From Bradyrhizobium yuanmingense (lineage in GTDB: Bacteria > Pseudomonadota > Alphaproteobacteria > Rhizobiales > Xanthobacteraceae), in contig NZ_JARFML010000003.1 in the NCBI RefSeq assembly GCF_029167105.1, forward strand, positions 310,001 to 374,000: 64,000 bases of DNA, written 5' to 3'. A program made the position numbers and the translations under genes. This document shows positions 1 to 9,324 of the stretch, one piece after another. The notes under the pieces are model-generated. The model was not told the origin of the DNA, searched no databases, and worked only from the letters and a program-made list of their open reading frames with translations. Every line of letters begins with the position of its first letter. Positions within the stretch are counted from its first letter, which is position 1.

Positions 1-138
1 ACCGCGCCCGAGATCCAGGATAAGCTGCTCGGCGTAGTCTTGAACAAGGCGGATACGAAGGCACTTGCGCGCTATGAATCATATCAGGGACGCTATTACT
101 ATCAAAAGTATTATGCGCGCTATGGATACGTGGAGTAG
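1..138 (+). CDS. C-terminus of ExoP/Wzc-like polysaccharide co-polymerase tyrosine autokinase (partial)
   Basis: Only the last 45 codons are in the window, in frame 1 and ending in TAG. The fragment reads through a GVVLNKAD segment, which is the usual last beta-strand of the BY-kinase P-loop domain. It finishes in a tyrosine-rich tail (YYYQKYYARYGY). In this family the tail carries the autophosphorylated tyrosine cluster that controls chain length and polymerisation at the inner membrane. It is followed by two small genes and then sugar-nucleotide and transferase genes on the same strand, so it looks like the upstream member of the exopolysaccharide operon. Family assignment from this short piece is good but not certain. 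Confidence 0.75.
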   Translation, partial: TAPEIQDKLLGVVLNKADTKALARYESYQGRYYYQKYYARYGYVE

Positions 139-188
139 TGGGCCGTCCGCAGATTGGTTCTTGAGCTTCTTGAAATGGCGACTGGGAT

Positions 189-959
189 GTGAGCGATCTT
201 CGTAGAAGATGCCTGGGAAGCGCGCTGCGCGTTTGCCTGCTTGTGTTCGGTCTGGTCGGCCTTTTGTGGACCGCGATCACTTCGCCGGCTTTTGTTTCAG
301 CTTCGCCGGCCCGCGATATCATTGGTCGAGTTATGGCGGCTGAACACTTCAAGCAAGGCGCGCTAGGAGAAAGCCTGGCGTACCTCGAGGAAACATCGAG
401 GAGCTTGATTTCGGAGCCATCGATTTCACGGGCGAAGGCTCTCATCCGTTTGGAATTGGCGCAGAGAGCAATGGGGCGTCCCGATGGAATGGATGATGGA
501 GACCGCCAGATCGCTGATACCGAACTTGACCTGAAAACTTCGCTTGCCACGAATCCAAATGACGCTTTTCTGTGGATGTTGTTGTATTCGGTGGCGCTGA
601 CTAGAAATGGATTTGATCCTGCCAACATTAAGTATCTTGCTGCATCGTATCGGATAGGTCCGTGTGAGGGTTGGCTCGCTTTGCGCCGGAATCGGATTAC
701 TCTTGGATTATTTCCGTTTCTCGATGGCTCTCTCAGGCGTGTGGCTATCTCAGAGTTCGCTCAAATCGTCGATGCCGGTTTCAGCAGCGAGGCGGCTTTG
801 ATCCTGAAAGGGGTGGGCTGGGCACATCGAGAAGAATTGCTGCCGGCTCTCGTGCAGGCGAATTTGGTGTCGCGAGAAAACCTCTACAGACGCCTTGCTG
901 CGGATGGCCTCAAGTTGAGAATTCCCGACGTTCCCTATGACGAGAGGCCTTGGAGATGA
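189..959 (+). CDS. Exported or membrane-anchored protein of unknown function, 256 aa
   Basis: The start is GTG at 189; the ATG two bases upstream is followed at once by a stop. Residues about 12-40 form a hydrophobic export or anchor segment (LRVCLLVFGLVGLLW). The rest is a soluble, Leu/Ala-rich helical protein whose N-terminal half (EHFKQGALGESLAYLEE onwards) resembles TPR-type helix pairs. No catalytic motif is visible. It starts 50 bp after the autokinase and overlaps the next gene by ATGA, so the three are probably cotranscribed. Position and topology suggest a periplasmic partner in exopolysaccharide assembly; that is inference. Confidence 0.7.
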   Translation: MSDLRRRCLGSALRVCLLVFGLVGLLWTAITSPAFVSASPARDIIGRVMAAEHFKQGALGESLAYLEETSRSLISEPSISRAKALIRLELAQRAMGRPDGMDDGDRQIADTELDLKTSLATNPNDAFLWMLLYSVALTRNGFDPANIKYLAASYRIGPCEGWLALRRNRITLGLFPFLDGSLRRVAISEFAQIVDAGFSSEAALILKGVGWAHREELLPALVQANLVSRENLYRRLAADGLKLRIPDVPYDERPWR

Positions 960-1357
960 AACATTTCCGATCACGATCTTGGTCCGGCATAGCTACTTGG
1001 ACCCTGCTTGTCACCGTGAATGTCGCGGGGCAGGCACAGTCCGCCTCTCCGACGGCAAGCTCTAGCCTGACGCTGCAGGGAGCAGCAGAGCAGACCACTG
1101 CACCGATTATCAAAAATGCATTTGGTCGCCCCTGTCTGGACGTGGAGGCGGCAGCAAGATCGCGTGTGGTGAATCCCAAGCTTATGGATCACGTCGTGAG
1201 CGTCAAAAACAGCTGCCCTCGCGCGATCGATGTAACGGTGTGCTATTTCAACTCAAGCAAGTGCAACGCATTTCATCTGTCGGGATATGGCCGTGTAGAT
1301 GCGATCCTTGGAACGACGACGGAGCGGAGTTTTCGTTATTCGATCTCGCAAAAATAG
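956..1357 (+). CDS. Small exported cysteine-containing protein, unknown function
   Basis: ATG at 956 overlaps the preceding TGA (ATGA), which decides this start over the in-frame TTG at 950. The protein is 133 aa. It has a basic N-terminus, a hydrophobic stretch and an AQSASP-type signal-peptidase region near residue 30. The mature part has four cysteines (PCLDVEA, NSCPRAIDVTVCYF, SKCNAF), which suggests two disulfides in the periplasm. No known domain is recognised. It is the last gene before a 393-bp gap, so it probably closes the transcription unit that starts with the autokinase. Confidence 0.65.
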   Translation: MKHFRSRSWSGIATWTLLVTVNVAGQAQSASPTASSSLTLQGAAEQTTAPIIKNAFGRPCLDVEAAARSRVVNPKLMDHVVSVKNSCPRAIDVTVCYFNSSKCNAFHLSGYGRVDAILGTTTERSFRYSISQK

Positions 1358-1750
1358 CGGTTTTGATATTGGGCGGATTGCAAGCGGGTGTTCAAGAAAT
1401 ATTGCCTAACCAAGCCGAAGACCGGCTTTGCGACATGGAGTCTTCGGACTTGCGATCGATATGAGGTGCACCTTTGCACGTATATAAGGAGCAAGATGTT
1501 GATACTCGCTTTTGACGAATTGAGATTCTGGAAGGCTCAGAGCATTCAGATGCTCGGTAGCGAAGCGTCCGCATTCTCCCGGCCGCTTGAGCCCGACGAC
1601 GCGTACTAGTCCATGAAATCGAAGATGATCGTTTGGACGGGCTCCAGGTAAACAACCCAGCTCTGCGTTCAGCATACCCATGAACTCTTGCGAAAAATCT
1701 CTCGTGATGTCGTCTTGCGCAGTCATCGTAGGAAGACAGGTAGACGGAAT
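1358..1750. other. Intergenic gap with one weak mini-ORF
   Basis: No recognisable gene was seen. A 37-codon frame (ATG 1496, stop near 1607) has AAGGAG four bases upstream of its ATG, but its product looks like nothing known and its composition is not convincing. An imperfect palindrome, GTGCACCTTTGCAC, lies just before it. The gap probably holds the promoter of the 1751-10809 gene group, but no clear sigma-70 boxes were found. Confidence 0.4.
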
Positions 1751-3064
1751 ATGAAGCTTGCTTTCGTCGGTTGCGGCTATGTCTTCGACATCTATATGCG
1801 CACACGCTGGGCCTATCCGGAGATGGAAATCTGCGGCGTCTTCGATATCGACAGGTGCCGCTCTGAGATCGTTTCGAAACATTACGGCATTCATGTCTAT
1901 GCGGACTATGACGCACTTCTCGCCGATCCGCGTGTGGAGATCGTCGTCAACCTGACGACGATTAATTCCCACTATGACGTCACTAGACGCGCTCTGGAAG
2001 CAGGCAAGCATGTCTACTCCGAAAAGCCGGTGACGACCGAGCTCAATACGACCAAGGAACTCTTTGCCCTGGCGGAGAGGCGCGGCATCGTACTTGCCGG
2101 TGCCCCTTGCAATCTCTACTGCGATTCCATCGCCACAATGTGGAAAGCCGTTCTGGACGGCGCAATCGGCAAGCCGGTTCTCGTCTATGCTGAGTTAGAC
2201 GACAATCCCGCCCATCTGATGCACCTGGAAGAGATGGAAAGCCCGACCGGCGCGCCCTTCCCCTATGTGGAGGAGCTGCAGGAAGGCTGCACGGTGGAGC
2301 ATCTAGCCTATCACCTTGTATGGATCTGTGCGATGTTCGGTCCGGCAAGGGCGGTGGCGGCCTATTCCAAGAACCTGATCGCGCACAAGACGGATACGCC
2401 GCTCAATCCCGCCGACACGCCGGACCTCTCCGTCGTGTGCCTCGACTTTGAAAACGGGATCGCCGCGCGCATCACCTGCTCGTGGGTTGCGCCGCGCGAC
2501 CACCGTTTCCGCATCATCGGTGATGCGGGTGAGCTCGGCGCGGATAATATCTTCCACGATCAGACGCCGGTTCATCTGGAACGGTATTCGCGCGTCAGTC
2601 TGGCTGCCCGCAAGGCCTATACGGCGCGTAACCAACCGCTCATCGGCCGGATTTTTGGTATCGGCGGCAGAAAGCTCAAATTGGTACGGCGCTGGAAATC
2701 CCATGCGGTCGAGGCGGAAAAAGGCGTCGGCATATCGCTTAAGCACAAGTTTGTCAGTTGGCTGCGGCGCCGAGAAATCTACGCGCAGGACAAGCTCCTA
2801 GGGCTGGCAGAAATGTACCGGGCCATGCGCGATGGACGAAAGCAGCCGATGCCGGCAGATTTTCTGATCCACATCAACGAGCTCACCATGATGGTGCAGC
2901 GCGCGGGTGCCGGCGGCATTGCGACTGTGCCCCGGACGACCTTCGAGAAGATCGGCCCGCTGCCTGACATGATCAGCGGGCAACGCGACTATAGGACCGG
3001 CTACCGGCAGCGCATCTCGGAAAACCGGCTCGGCAAGCTCATCGATAAGCTGCAAAAGCGGTAG
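1751..3064 (+). CDS. Gfo/Idh/MocA-family NAD(P)-dependent sugar oxidoreductase
   Basis: The start is ATG 1751, where a Rossmann strand begins directly (MKLAFVGCGYVFDIY); the longer frame upstream has no domain sequence. The product is 437 aa. The N-terminal 120 residues hold the dinucleotide-binding fold and the family EKP motif (YSEKPVTTE). The C-terminal part is the alpha/beta substrate domain, somewhat longer than the usual 330-380 aa. Family members oxidise or reduce sugars or sugar nucleotides. With the aldo/keto reductase 27 bp downstream it forms an oxidoreductase pair that may make an unusual sugar for the polymer. The substrate cannot be read from the sequence. Confidence 0.88.
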   Translation: MKLAFVGCGYVFDIYMRTRWAYPEMEICGVFDIDRCRSEIVSKHYGIHVYADYDALLADPRVEIVVNLTTINSHYDVTRRALEAGKHVYSEKPVTTELNTTKELFALAERRGIVLAGAPCNLYCDSIATMWKAVLDGAIGKPVLVYAELDDNPAHLMHLEEMESPTGAPFPYVEELQEGCTVEHLAYHLVWICAMFGPARAVAAYSKNLIAHKTDTPLNPADTPDLSVVCLDFENGIAARITCSWVAPRDHRFRIIGDAGELGADNIFHDQTPVHLERYSRVSLAARKAYTARNQPLIGRIFGIGGRKLKLVRRWKSHAVEAEKGVGISLKHKFVSWLRRREIYAQDKLLGLAEMYRAMRDGRKQPMPADFLIHINELTMMVQRAGAGGIATVPRTTFEKIGPLPDMISGQRDYRTGYRQRISENRLGKLIDKLQKR

Positions 3065-3091
3065 TTGTGCGAAGAGGCGAAGGGACCGATA

Positions 3092-3973
3092 ATGACATCA
3101 ACCGCGCAGACAGATGCATCCATCAGCAAGATCGCCCGCATCGGGCTTGGTTGCAGCCGGCTGGGCTCGATCGGGGCCCAGGATAGCACGCCGCCCGAAA
3201 AGCTTCTTCAAACGGCGGCGGAAGCCGGGATCACGTTTTACGACACAGCCGACATCTACGCACAAGGCGACAGCGAACGTCATATCGGAAAATTCCTTCG
3301 AAGCAGCAGCGGCAACCTCGTCATTTGCACCAAGGTCGGCCAATATTTTCCGTGGTACTTCAAGCCTGCCTTCCTGATGAAGGGTCTGATCAAAGCTCTG
3401 CTGCGCCTAGCGGGCGGCGCATCGGCAGTCCGTACGGTTCGCGCGCGAACACTGCCGCAGGATTTTTCGAGCGACTATATCGAACGGAAATTCCGGGAGA
3501 GCCTCGAGCGGCTGCAGACAGATTCGGCCAACATCCTCCTTTTGCACAGCCCATCGGCGGATGTCCTGAGACGGAAAGACGCCATCTCTACGCTTCACGC
3601 GATCAAGCAGCGCGGCGCGGCCAAGAGGATCGGTGCAGCCTGCGATGACATCGAAGCCCTCGAGGCTGCGCTCGACGACGATAGGATCGACGCAGTCCAG
3701 GTCACACTTGGCGTCCTGGATGGTGTCGATCCGGAGCGGTTGCGCAAGCGCCGGGCAGCCGGTTTGTTCGTGATCGCACGCGAGATATTCGGTGGTGCCC
3801 GCCCGGCCGACAGCGTGCCTCTGTCACCGGAATTCGTGAGGGATCGGCTCATCCGTGCTGCGAGCCGTCCCGACGTCGATGTCGTCCTTGTCGGGACGAC
3901 CAATGAAAGCCGGCTGCGTCGCCTCGTCAACGACTACCGGGCTTCGAAACGCCCGGCCTCGGACGTCGCCTAA
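3092..3973 (+). CDS. Aldo/keto reductase
   Basis: ATG 3092 is preceded by AAGGGA and chosen over the TTG at 3065. The product is 293 aa. The AKR tetrad can be followed: Asp and Tyr in YDTADIYAQGDSE, Lys in VICTKVGQ and His in ILLLHSPS. The C-terminal VDVVLVGTTNESRL is the NADPH-binding end of the barrel. The expected reaction is NAD(P)H-dependent reduction of a carbonyl on a small molecule or sugar. It sits between the Gfo/Idh oxidoreductase and a glycosyltransferase, all closely spaced, so it is probably a sugar-precursor enzyme of this exopolysaccharide operon. Confidence 0.88.
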   Translation: MTSTAQTDASISKIARIGLGCSRLGSIGAQDSTPPEKLLQTAAEAGITFYDTADIYAQGDSERHIGKFLRSSSGNLVICTKVGQYFPWYFKPAFLMKGLIKALLRLAGGASAVRTVRARTLPQDFSSDYIERKFRESLERLQTDSANILLLHSPSADVLRRKDAISTLHAIKQRGAAKRIGAACDDIEALEAALDDDRIDAVQVTLGVLDGVDPERLRKRRAAGLFVIAREIFGGARPADSVPLSPEFVRDRLIRAASRPDVDVVLVGTTNESRLRRLVNDYRASKRPASDVA

Positions 3974-3997
3974 ACGGCAGAGATAGGAGACAACGAG

Positions 3998-5254
3998 TTG
4001 CGTGTTCTTTGGTTAGGCCGTTCGGTCGATTTGACCCTAGACGCGGGAGACCGCGTCTACAGCTACAGTTTCGTCTGCGCTGTCGCCGAGCAGCCCGGCG
4101 TGACGTTGTCCTATATTGGCCTCACCGATCAGGACAAAGGGCAGTTTGAGCCGTCATCTTTCGCGGTGGACTGGCGGCCTGTCCATGCCAGGGCGAACTC
4201 GAGCTTGAAATTCCTTTACAGCAGTCTGCCCATGTCGGGTGCAAAGAACGATGTGCGGGAATACACGGATGCGATCTTTCAGGCTCTGACGCGCGAGCCC
4301 TGGGACGTGGTGGTGCTCGATCACTATGCGCTCGCTCTTGCAATTCCCCTGATCGACAAGGCGGGTTTCCGGGGGCCGGTCGTCCATATCGCACACGATT
4401 TCGAAACGCATGTTACCCGGGACATCGCCGAGTCGTATTCTGGCAATCCGGTCAAGAAGGCCCTTCTCAAGCTGAATGCCAAGCGTACCGCAGACGCCGA
4501 ACGGTTGCTGGCCGCCCGCTGCGATCTCATGGTCACGCTCACAGAGAAGGATGCTGTCAGTTTCAGAGAGATCAATCCCAGGCTGGACAGCTTGGTCATT
4601 GCCCCGGGATATCGCGGCGCGGTCGTCGAATCCCGTACGATTTCAGACGCCGTGCCGAAACGGGTGATCGCGATCGGCTCCTATACATGGCTCGCCAAGC
4701 GGATGAACCTGCTGGAGTTCGTCCAAAGCGCGGACGAGTTCTTTTTCCAGAACGGAATCGAATTTCGCGTCATAGGCAAGATCCCCGAGGACTTTCACGA
4801 GATTCGAGCGCGCCAGTGGAAAGCGACGCGGCTGCTCGGCTTCGTGGACAACCCGAGCGTCGAGTTCGACAATGCGCGGATGGGTCTTGTGGTGGACCGG
4901 ACCGGCGGCGGCTTCAAGCTGAAGATGCTGGACTATATTTTTCAACGCGTGCCAGTCGGCGGTTACACGCATGCCCTCGAAGGGCTTCCCGACGAGGTTG
5001 CCCCTCACGTCGTCGGCCATTCGGAAACGGAGCCTCTGCTGAAGGCGATCGTCGAAGCGGTGAACAATCCCGACAGGCTCCAGAAAATGCAGGTCGCGGC
5101 CTTCCAAGCCGCCAAAGGGCTTTTCGACTGGCCCAGCAACGGCAAGCGGTTCATCGAGAAACTGAACGAGCTTGGGACAGATTTGCAATCGCCCGAAAGT
5201 CTGCGGCGGGCGGGCAGAATGCAGCGCAGCGAACCTCGGTCGCTGCAAGTTTAG
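3998..5254 (+). CDS. Glycosyltransferase (GT-B fold, GT4/GT1-like)
   Basis: The start is TTG 3998 with AGGAGA about 8 bases upstream and the family N-terminal strand right after it (MRVLWLGRSVD). The product is 418 aa. It has two Rossmann-like halves. The N-terminal half contains a WDVVVLDHYALA segment, and the C-terminal half has VIAIGSYTWLAKR and a donor-site region near GLVVDRTGGGFKLKMLDYIF. The usual GT4 EPFG-type motif is replaced by GGGFKLKMLDY, so sugar specificity and exact family are uncertain. It probably adds one sugar of the repeat unit on the cytoplasmic face. Confidence 0.75.
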   Translation: MRVLWLGRSVDLTLDAGDRVYSYSFVCAVAEQPGVTLSYIGLTDQDKGQFEPSSFAVDWRPVHARANSSLKFLYSSLPMSGAKNDVREYTDAIFQALTREPWDVVVLDHYALALAIPLIDKAGFRGPVVHIAHDFETHVTRDIAESYSGNPVKKALLKLNAKRTADAERLLAARCDLMVTLTEKDAVSFREINPRLDSLVIAPGYRGAVVESRTISDAVPKRVIAIGSYTWLAKRMNLLEFVQSADEFFFQNGIEFRVIGKIPEDFHEIRARQWKATRLLGFVDNPSVEFDNARMGLVVDRTGGGFKLKMLDYIFQRVPVGGYTHALEGLPDEVAPHVVGHSETEPLLKAIVEAVNNPDRLQKMQVAAFQAAKGLFDWPSNGKRFIEKLNELGTDLQSPESLRRAGRMQRSEPRSLQV

Positions 5255-5266
5255 CGGTTATCGCGA

Positions 5267-6589
5267 ATGGCCTCAGACATTCACAACAACCCACCCAAAT
5301 TCGGTCCGACGAGGTTCATCGTCGGTGATCCCGGCGCGCGAGTCTTCCATATGCTCAGCAAACGAGCTGTGCTCGGCATCATCGTTTCCTTTATTTTCCT
5401 TGCCTATTTTGGCATCGGCTTGAAGGAGGATTTTTCCCTCAGCATCAGCATGATCGCAATGTATGCGGCACTCCCGGCCCTGCTTCTCGAAAGAAATCTG
5501 ACGCTCGATTGGGCGAAGCTGGGAGCCTACCTGATCTTCGTCTACAGCGTACTGCTGACGAAGCTATCGGCGACTGGGCCGAACATTTCTTCGGCGTCGA
5601 TGTATTATCTTATCGTCCTCTACTTCCCGTTCGTATTTGCGGTTGCGCGAACGGCCAACACGGACGGACTCTATGAAAAGGCTATCGGTTTCTTCCTGAA
5701 CTGCATGATCGCCATCTCCGTCATCGCTGTGGTGCAGTTCTTGTCCCAATTCGTCGTAAAGCTTTCCTGGGTTTTCAATATTTCGCTGATCATTCCTCGT
5801 GCCATCGTGGATAAAGGCGGCTGGAACACGGGTGCCGACGCAGGCAGCTTCTTCAAGGCCAATGGCTTCTTTCTGAGAGAGCCTTCGGAGTTGTCGAATC
5901 TTCTCGGGTTCGCCATTCTCATAGAATTTTTGTACTTTCGCAGGTGGCTGCGTCTCGCAATCTACGGCGTCGGCATCCTGCTGAGTTTTTCGGGCACCGG
6001 GATGTTCGTCGTCGCGGCAGGATTGCTAATACCGACCAAGCTGAAGACGCTTCTCCGTGCAGCGGCCATTCTTGCCATCGGCCTCGCGATCATACCTCCA
6101 CTCGATGCATTTGCTTTCGACGGTTACTTCCTGCATCGGTTGGATGAGTTCAATCGAGAAGGTTCAAGCGCTTGGGCGCGCTTCATCGCACCGCAGTCGG
6201 TCGTTGAAGCGGGAATGAGCTCTGTCGAAAGAACATGGCTTGGCAATGGTTCCGGCAGTCTTGCACCTTCGTTGAGCATGTATTCCGGCATTTGGTATGA
6301 GGGACGATGGGAAATCCACGGCCCGACCTGGGCAAAATTGCTTTATGAATACGGAATTCTGGGCGCCGCTGCGGGCTTCCTGTTCTTGATAGTTTGCCTT
6401 TGGAGATCCCGAGGGCCAGCAGAACTGAAGATCGCCGGATTTTATGCTTGGCTCGCTTCGGGAGGACAATTGCTCCAGCCCGCATTGTTGGCCGTCATAT
6501 TCAGCCTGATTATCCTGTGGCCGAAGAGTCGTCCACGGTTCTGCCGGCCGTCTCCCTCATCTTGGACGCAATCGACTAGGAAACCGTAA
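5267..6589 (+). CDS. Wzy-like polysaccharide polymerase / O-antigen ligase-type membrane protein
   Basis: The product is 440 aa with about ten to twelve hydrophobic segments starting near residue 35. A large periplasmic loop lies near residues 290-370 (GNGSGSLAPSLSMYSGIWYEGRWEIHGPTWAKLLYEYGILG). The G-x-G segment followed by HGPTWAKLLYEYGILGA is typical of the Wzy/O-antigen ligase superfamily loop. It should polymerise lipid-linked repeat units in the periplasm. The start is ATG 5267, 12 bp after the glycosyltransferase stop, with no strong ribosome site; the Met at 5351 is an alternative. With the Wzx at 9325 it makes this a Wzx/Wzy-type locus. Confidence 0.8.
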   Translation: MASDIHNNPPKFGPTRFIVGDPGARVFHMLSKRAVLGIIVSFIFLAYFGIGLKEDFSLSISMIAMYAALPALLLERNLTLDWAKLGAYLIFVYSVLLTKLSATGPNISSASMYYLIVLYFPFVFAVARTANTDGLYEKAIGFFLNCMIAISVIAVVQFLSQFVVKLSWVFNISLIIPRAIVDKGGWNTGADAGSFFKANGFFLREPSELSNLLGFAILIEFLYFRRWLRLAIYGVGILLSFSGTGMFVVAAGLLIPTKLKTLLRAAAILAIGLAIIPPLDAFAFDGYFLHRLDEFNREGSSAWARFIAPQSVVEAGMSSVERTWLGNGSGSLAPSLSMYSGIWYEGRWEIHGPTWAKLLYEYGILGAAAGFLFLIVCLWRSRGPAELKIAGFYAWLASGGQLLQPALLAVIFSLIILWPKSRPRFCRPSPSSWTQSTRKP

Positions 6590-6803
6590 TGCGGTAGGTT
6601 TTGATGTGGGTTCTCGGCCAATAAGACTAGGCTGGACCTAACGATCGGAGCAATGCCGTTCTTGCACCTGATTTTTCTAGATCAAGCAGCGCTGCGTCTT
6701 CCTTAAAATGAGGCTTCCCTTGCTTCCGATATCGACGGCAAGCACCATTGCAGGGCGAGTAGAGTTTCGCTAAATAGGGCGAATTTTAGAAAAGGAATAT
6801 TTT

Positions 6804-7733
6804 ATGCTGGAAGCGGCGAAGAAGATAGCCAAAGTCGCGAGAAATGCGATTTTGTTCAAGACTGTTCCTCTTCAGGAGCATGTCAAGTTCTTGGGCGTCG
6901 GTGATCTTCACTTCAACAAACAGGATAACCGCGGGAAGGCTATTGCTGCGGCTGCTGGTGTCACTCAACGACAGGTCACCAAGTTCTGGAGATTAGCAGT
7001 ACAGCAATTCTCTCCAACGATTATTCTTGATGTTGGGGCGAACTACGGAGAGATAGCGCTTTCCTCTCGATATTTGCGTGGCTCAGAAGTTCATCTATTT
7101 GAGGCAAACCCTGCGCTGATCCCGTTCTTGCATAGGAGTATAGCTAGTCACGCCAATGCCGACGCCGTCAAGCTGCACGCGAAGTTGGTTTCAGACAGTA
7201 TGGGCACCAAAACATTCTACGTTGACGAAAAGTGGTCTGGGACATCGTCCGCGATCGGTCGAATTCACGATGACGCCGGGTTCAAAGGTGCAGGCGCAGA
7301 GTCGTTTAAAGACCTTGACGTGGAGTCTGTCACAATCGACAGCTTGTTCAACAGCAGAACGCTGTCGAATGATCGACTGCTTTTTAAGATCGACGTTGAG
7401 GGATTTGAAGAAAAGGTTCTCCTTGGGATGTCGTCTACTCTTAGCTCTGTTGAAAGCTTTGTAGGAATTATGGAGTTCGACAAGAAATATCTTGTCCGAG
7501 CCGGCAGCGATCCAGTGAAAGTTTTTGAATGGCTGAAAAGCATTGCTACGGTTAAGGTTCTGACTAAGGCGGGCGTTGCTCCAATCCAGGACGAAATATC
7601 TGATCATGCTGACTTGATCATCTCATCTCCGAAGATCGCTGCGTCTGGTTGGCTGGCTGCGTCTATTGTACCATTTAACCAAAGGGTTTGGTTAGGACTA
7701 AGCTTGGACAAACCAGACCGTTCAATGAGGTGA
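6804..7733 (+). CDS. FkbM-family SAM-dependent methyltransferase
   Basis: ATG 6804 is preceded by AAAGGA. The product is 309 aa. The SAM-binding motif I is ILDVGANYGEIAL (near residue 75), followed by VHLFEANP and a LLFKIDVEGFEEKVLLG segment, all standard for FkbM-type O-methyltransferases. In polysaccharide loci such enzymes methylate a sugar hydroxyl of the repeat unit. It is separated from the polymerase by 214 bp and from the next GT by 276 bp. GC content is visibly lower here than in the oxidoreductase genes upstream, which hints at a separate origin. Confidence 0.85.
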   Translation: MLEAAKKIAKVARNAILFKTVPLQEHVKFLGVGDLHFNKQDNRGKAIAAAAGVTQRQVTKFWRLAVQQFSPTIILDVGANYGEIALSSRYLRGSEVHLFEANPALIPFLHRSIASHANADAVKLHAKLVSDSMGTKTFYVDEKWSGTSSAIGRIHDDAGFKGAGAESFKDLDVESVTIDSLFNSRTLSNDRLLFKIDVEGFEEKVLLGMSSTLSSVESFVGIMEFDKKYLVRAGSDPVKVFEWLKSIATVKVLTKAGVAPIQDEISDHADLIISSPKIAASGWLAASIVPFNQRVWLGLSLDKPDRSMR

Positions 7734-8009
7734 TCGCCCTCCACGACGGCTCAACAGACCACTCGCATTAGGTCATTATAACTCAACGGCGACAAGTTAA
7801 AGCCATTCGAGTAAAGCGTGGGCGTCTTCGCCGCTGTCAATATGACCTGAAGTTTCAAGCGGAGGCATTGTCATTTTCTTGGATACCGACGATGGAGGGG
7901 CAGCCGGGCACTGCTTGAAATAGAAGAAAAAGAGCAGTGTAAATGTATCGATCTTCACTATAGTTGTGCATCGAGCGGGAAAGATTAAGCGAGTGTTGAG
8001 GAGGGCATT

Positions 8010-9254
8010 TTGATCGGGAGTGGCGAATCTGTGGCTCAAGATTCTACTATCGCCAGGGGCCAGCACCTCAAAGCGCGCCCTAAGCGCATTGCCCTTCTCA
8101 CAGACGGACTTGAAAGCTATGGGGTGAAGCGCAGTATCACAACGTTACTGAAGGCATTCCGTACATATGACATTGAGATCGTCTACATTGGGTTTTTCAA
8201 TGGACCGATGGCCGAAGCGGCGGCTGAAGTCGGAGCCGAGATCTTCATCTGCGACTTCGGTCAAGCACCCGAATTCGGCGGATTCGTAAGCACACTGAAG
8301 AATTTTGCTTTTTCCTTCTCCCATGCACGCACGTTGGCTGAGACGATAAAGACGGCGCGTGTCGATTGTGTGATCGTAAGGCAGCCTCGCGAAGTACCAT
8401 TGGTTGCCAAGGCGTGCTGGCATGCGAAGGTTTCCGGTTATTGGCTCATGCCAAATCTCATTAGCAGCAAATATCCCTTTCGAGTGAACGCTTGGATTTA
8501 TGAACTAGTGCTGGCTGGCTTCGGCATGACGCCGATCGCAAACAGCGCTTTTACGCAAACAACACTGATTGGAAAATTGAAGAAGGCCTATCATTCCCAT
8601 CTAGGGATAGATCCGGCAGAGTTCTCACCTGAGCTCTATCCTTCTGCAGATCGAGCGCAATTCGGCTTCACCCCGGACCATCGGATTTTTGGTATCTTTG
8701 CCCGTATCACTCCAGAGAAGGGACAACTCGAATTCATCCAGGGTTTCGCGACTGCGGCGCGAGGGTTTCCCGATGCGCGCCTTCTGATTTGTGGAGGCCC
8801 TATGGACAGCGACTACGGTCGGCTTATCAAGAACGCTGCGACGGATTTAAAAATTGCAGATAAAATATACTTCAGCGGACCAAGCGATAAGTTGGGCTTT
8901 CCTATCCAGAGCCTTTACGCAATGTGCGACGTCATCGTGAATTCGCGTATTGATCCAGAGCCATTCGGCCTATCTGTGATAGAAGGAATGCTGATGGAAA
9001 AGCCGCTGCTGGTGCATGCGTCCGGAGGCCCTGCTGAAACGGTGAAAGACAACGAGGATGGTTGGCACGTGCGAGCTGGCACGGCTGCGGCCTTCGGGGA
9101 GGGGGTCGCTCGCGCGCTGCGCCAGCAGAATTTGTGGAGCAAATATGGCAGGAATGCACGTCGTCACGCATTGCGGGACTTCACACACGTTGCGGCGGCA
9201 AGGCGTATACTATCGATCATGCAAGCATCGGCCGCACCGCAGTCTCAAAGGTGA
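8010..9254 (+). CDS. Glycosyltransferase family 4
   Basis: The start is TTG 8010 behind a strong GAGGAGGG at 7998-8005; GTG 8031 is possible. The product is 414 aa. The C-terminal GT-B donor domain is clear: IFARITPEKGQLEFIQGF, LICGGPMDSDYG, IYFSGPSD, and the E-x7-E-like stretch DPEPFGLSVIEGMLMEKPLL with the following ASGGPAETV. This is a retaining GT4 using a nucleotide sugar at the inner membrane. It lies between the methyltransferase and the flippase of the same strand. Confidence 0.88.
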   Translation: MIGSGESVAQDSTIARGQHLKARPKRIALLTDGLESYGVKRSITTLLKAFRTYDIEIVYIGFFNGPMAEAAAEVGAEIFICDFGQAPEFGGFVSTLKNFAFSFSHARTLAETIKTARVDCVIVRQPREVPLVAKACWHAKVSGYWLMPNLISSKYPFRVNAWIYELVLAGFGMTPIANSAFTQTTLIGKLKKAYHSHLGIDPAEFSPELYPSADRAQFGFTPDHRIFGIFARITPEKGQLEFIQGFATAARGFPDARLLICGGPMDSDYGRLIKNAATDLKIADKIYFSGPSDKLGFPIQSLYAMCDVIVNSRIDPEPFGLSVIEGMLMEKPLLVHASGGPAETVKDNEDGWHVRAGTAAAFGEGVARALRQQNLWSKYGRNARRHALRDFTHVAAARRILSIMQASAAPQSQR

Positions 9255-9324
9255 TCACCTCGTCCACAATTGCATACAAACTTCCTTGTAGCGATGGAGT
9301 GGCCCACCAAGGGTCTGATTTCTT

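Noticed and set aside
1496..1609. 37-codon frame with AAGGAG
   Set aside because: Spacing of four bases is short, the product has no recognisable feature, and the frame overlaps nothing that supports it.
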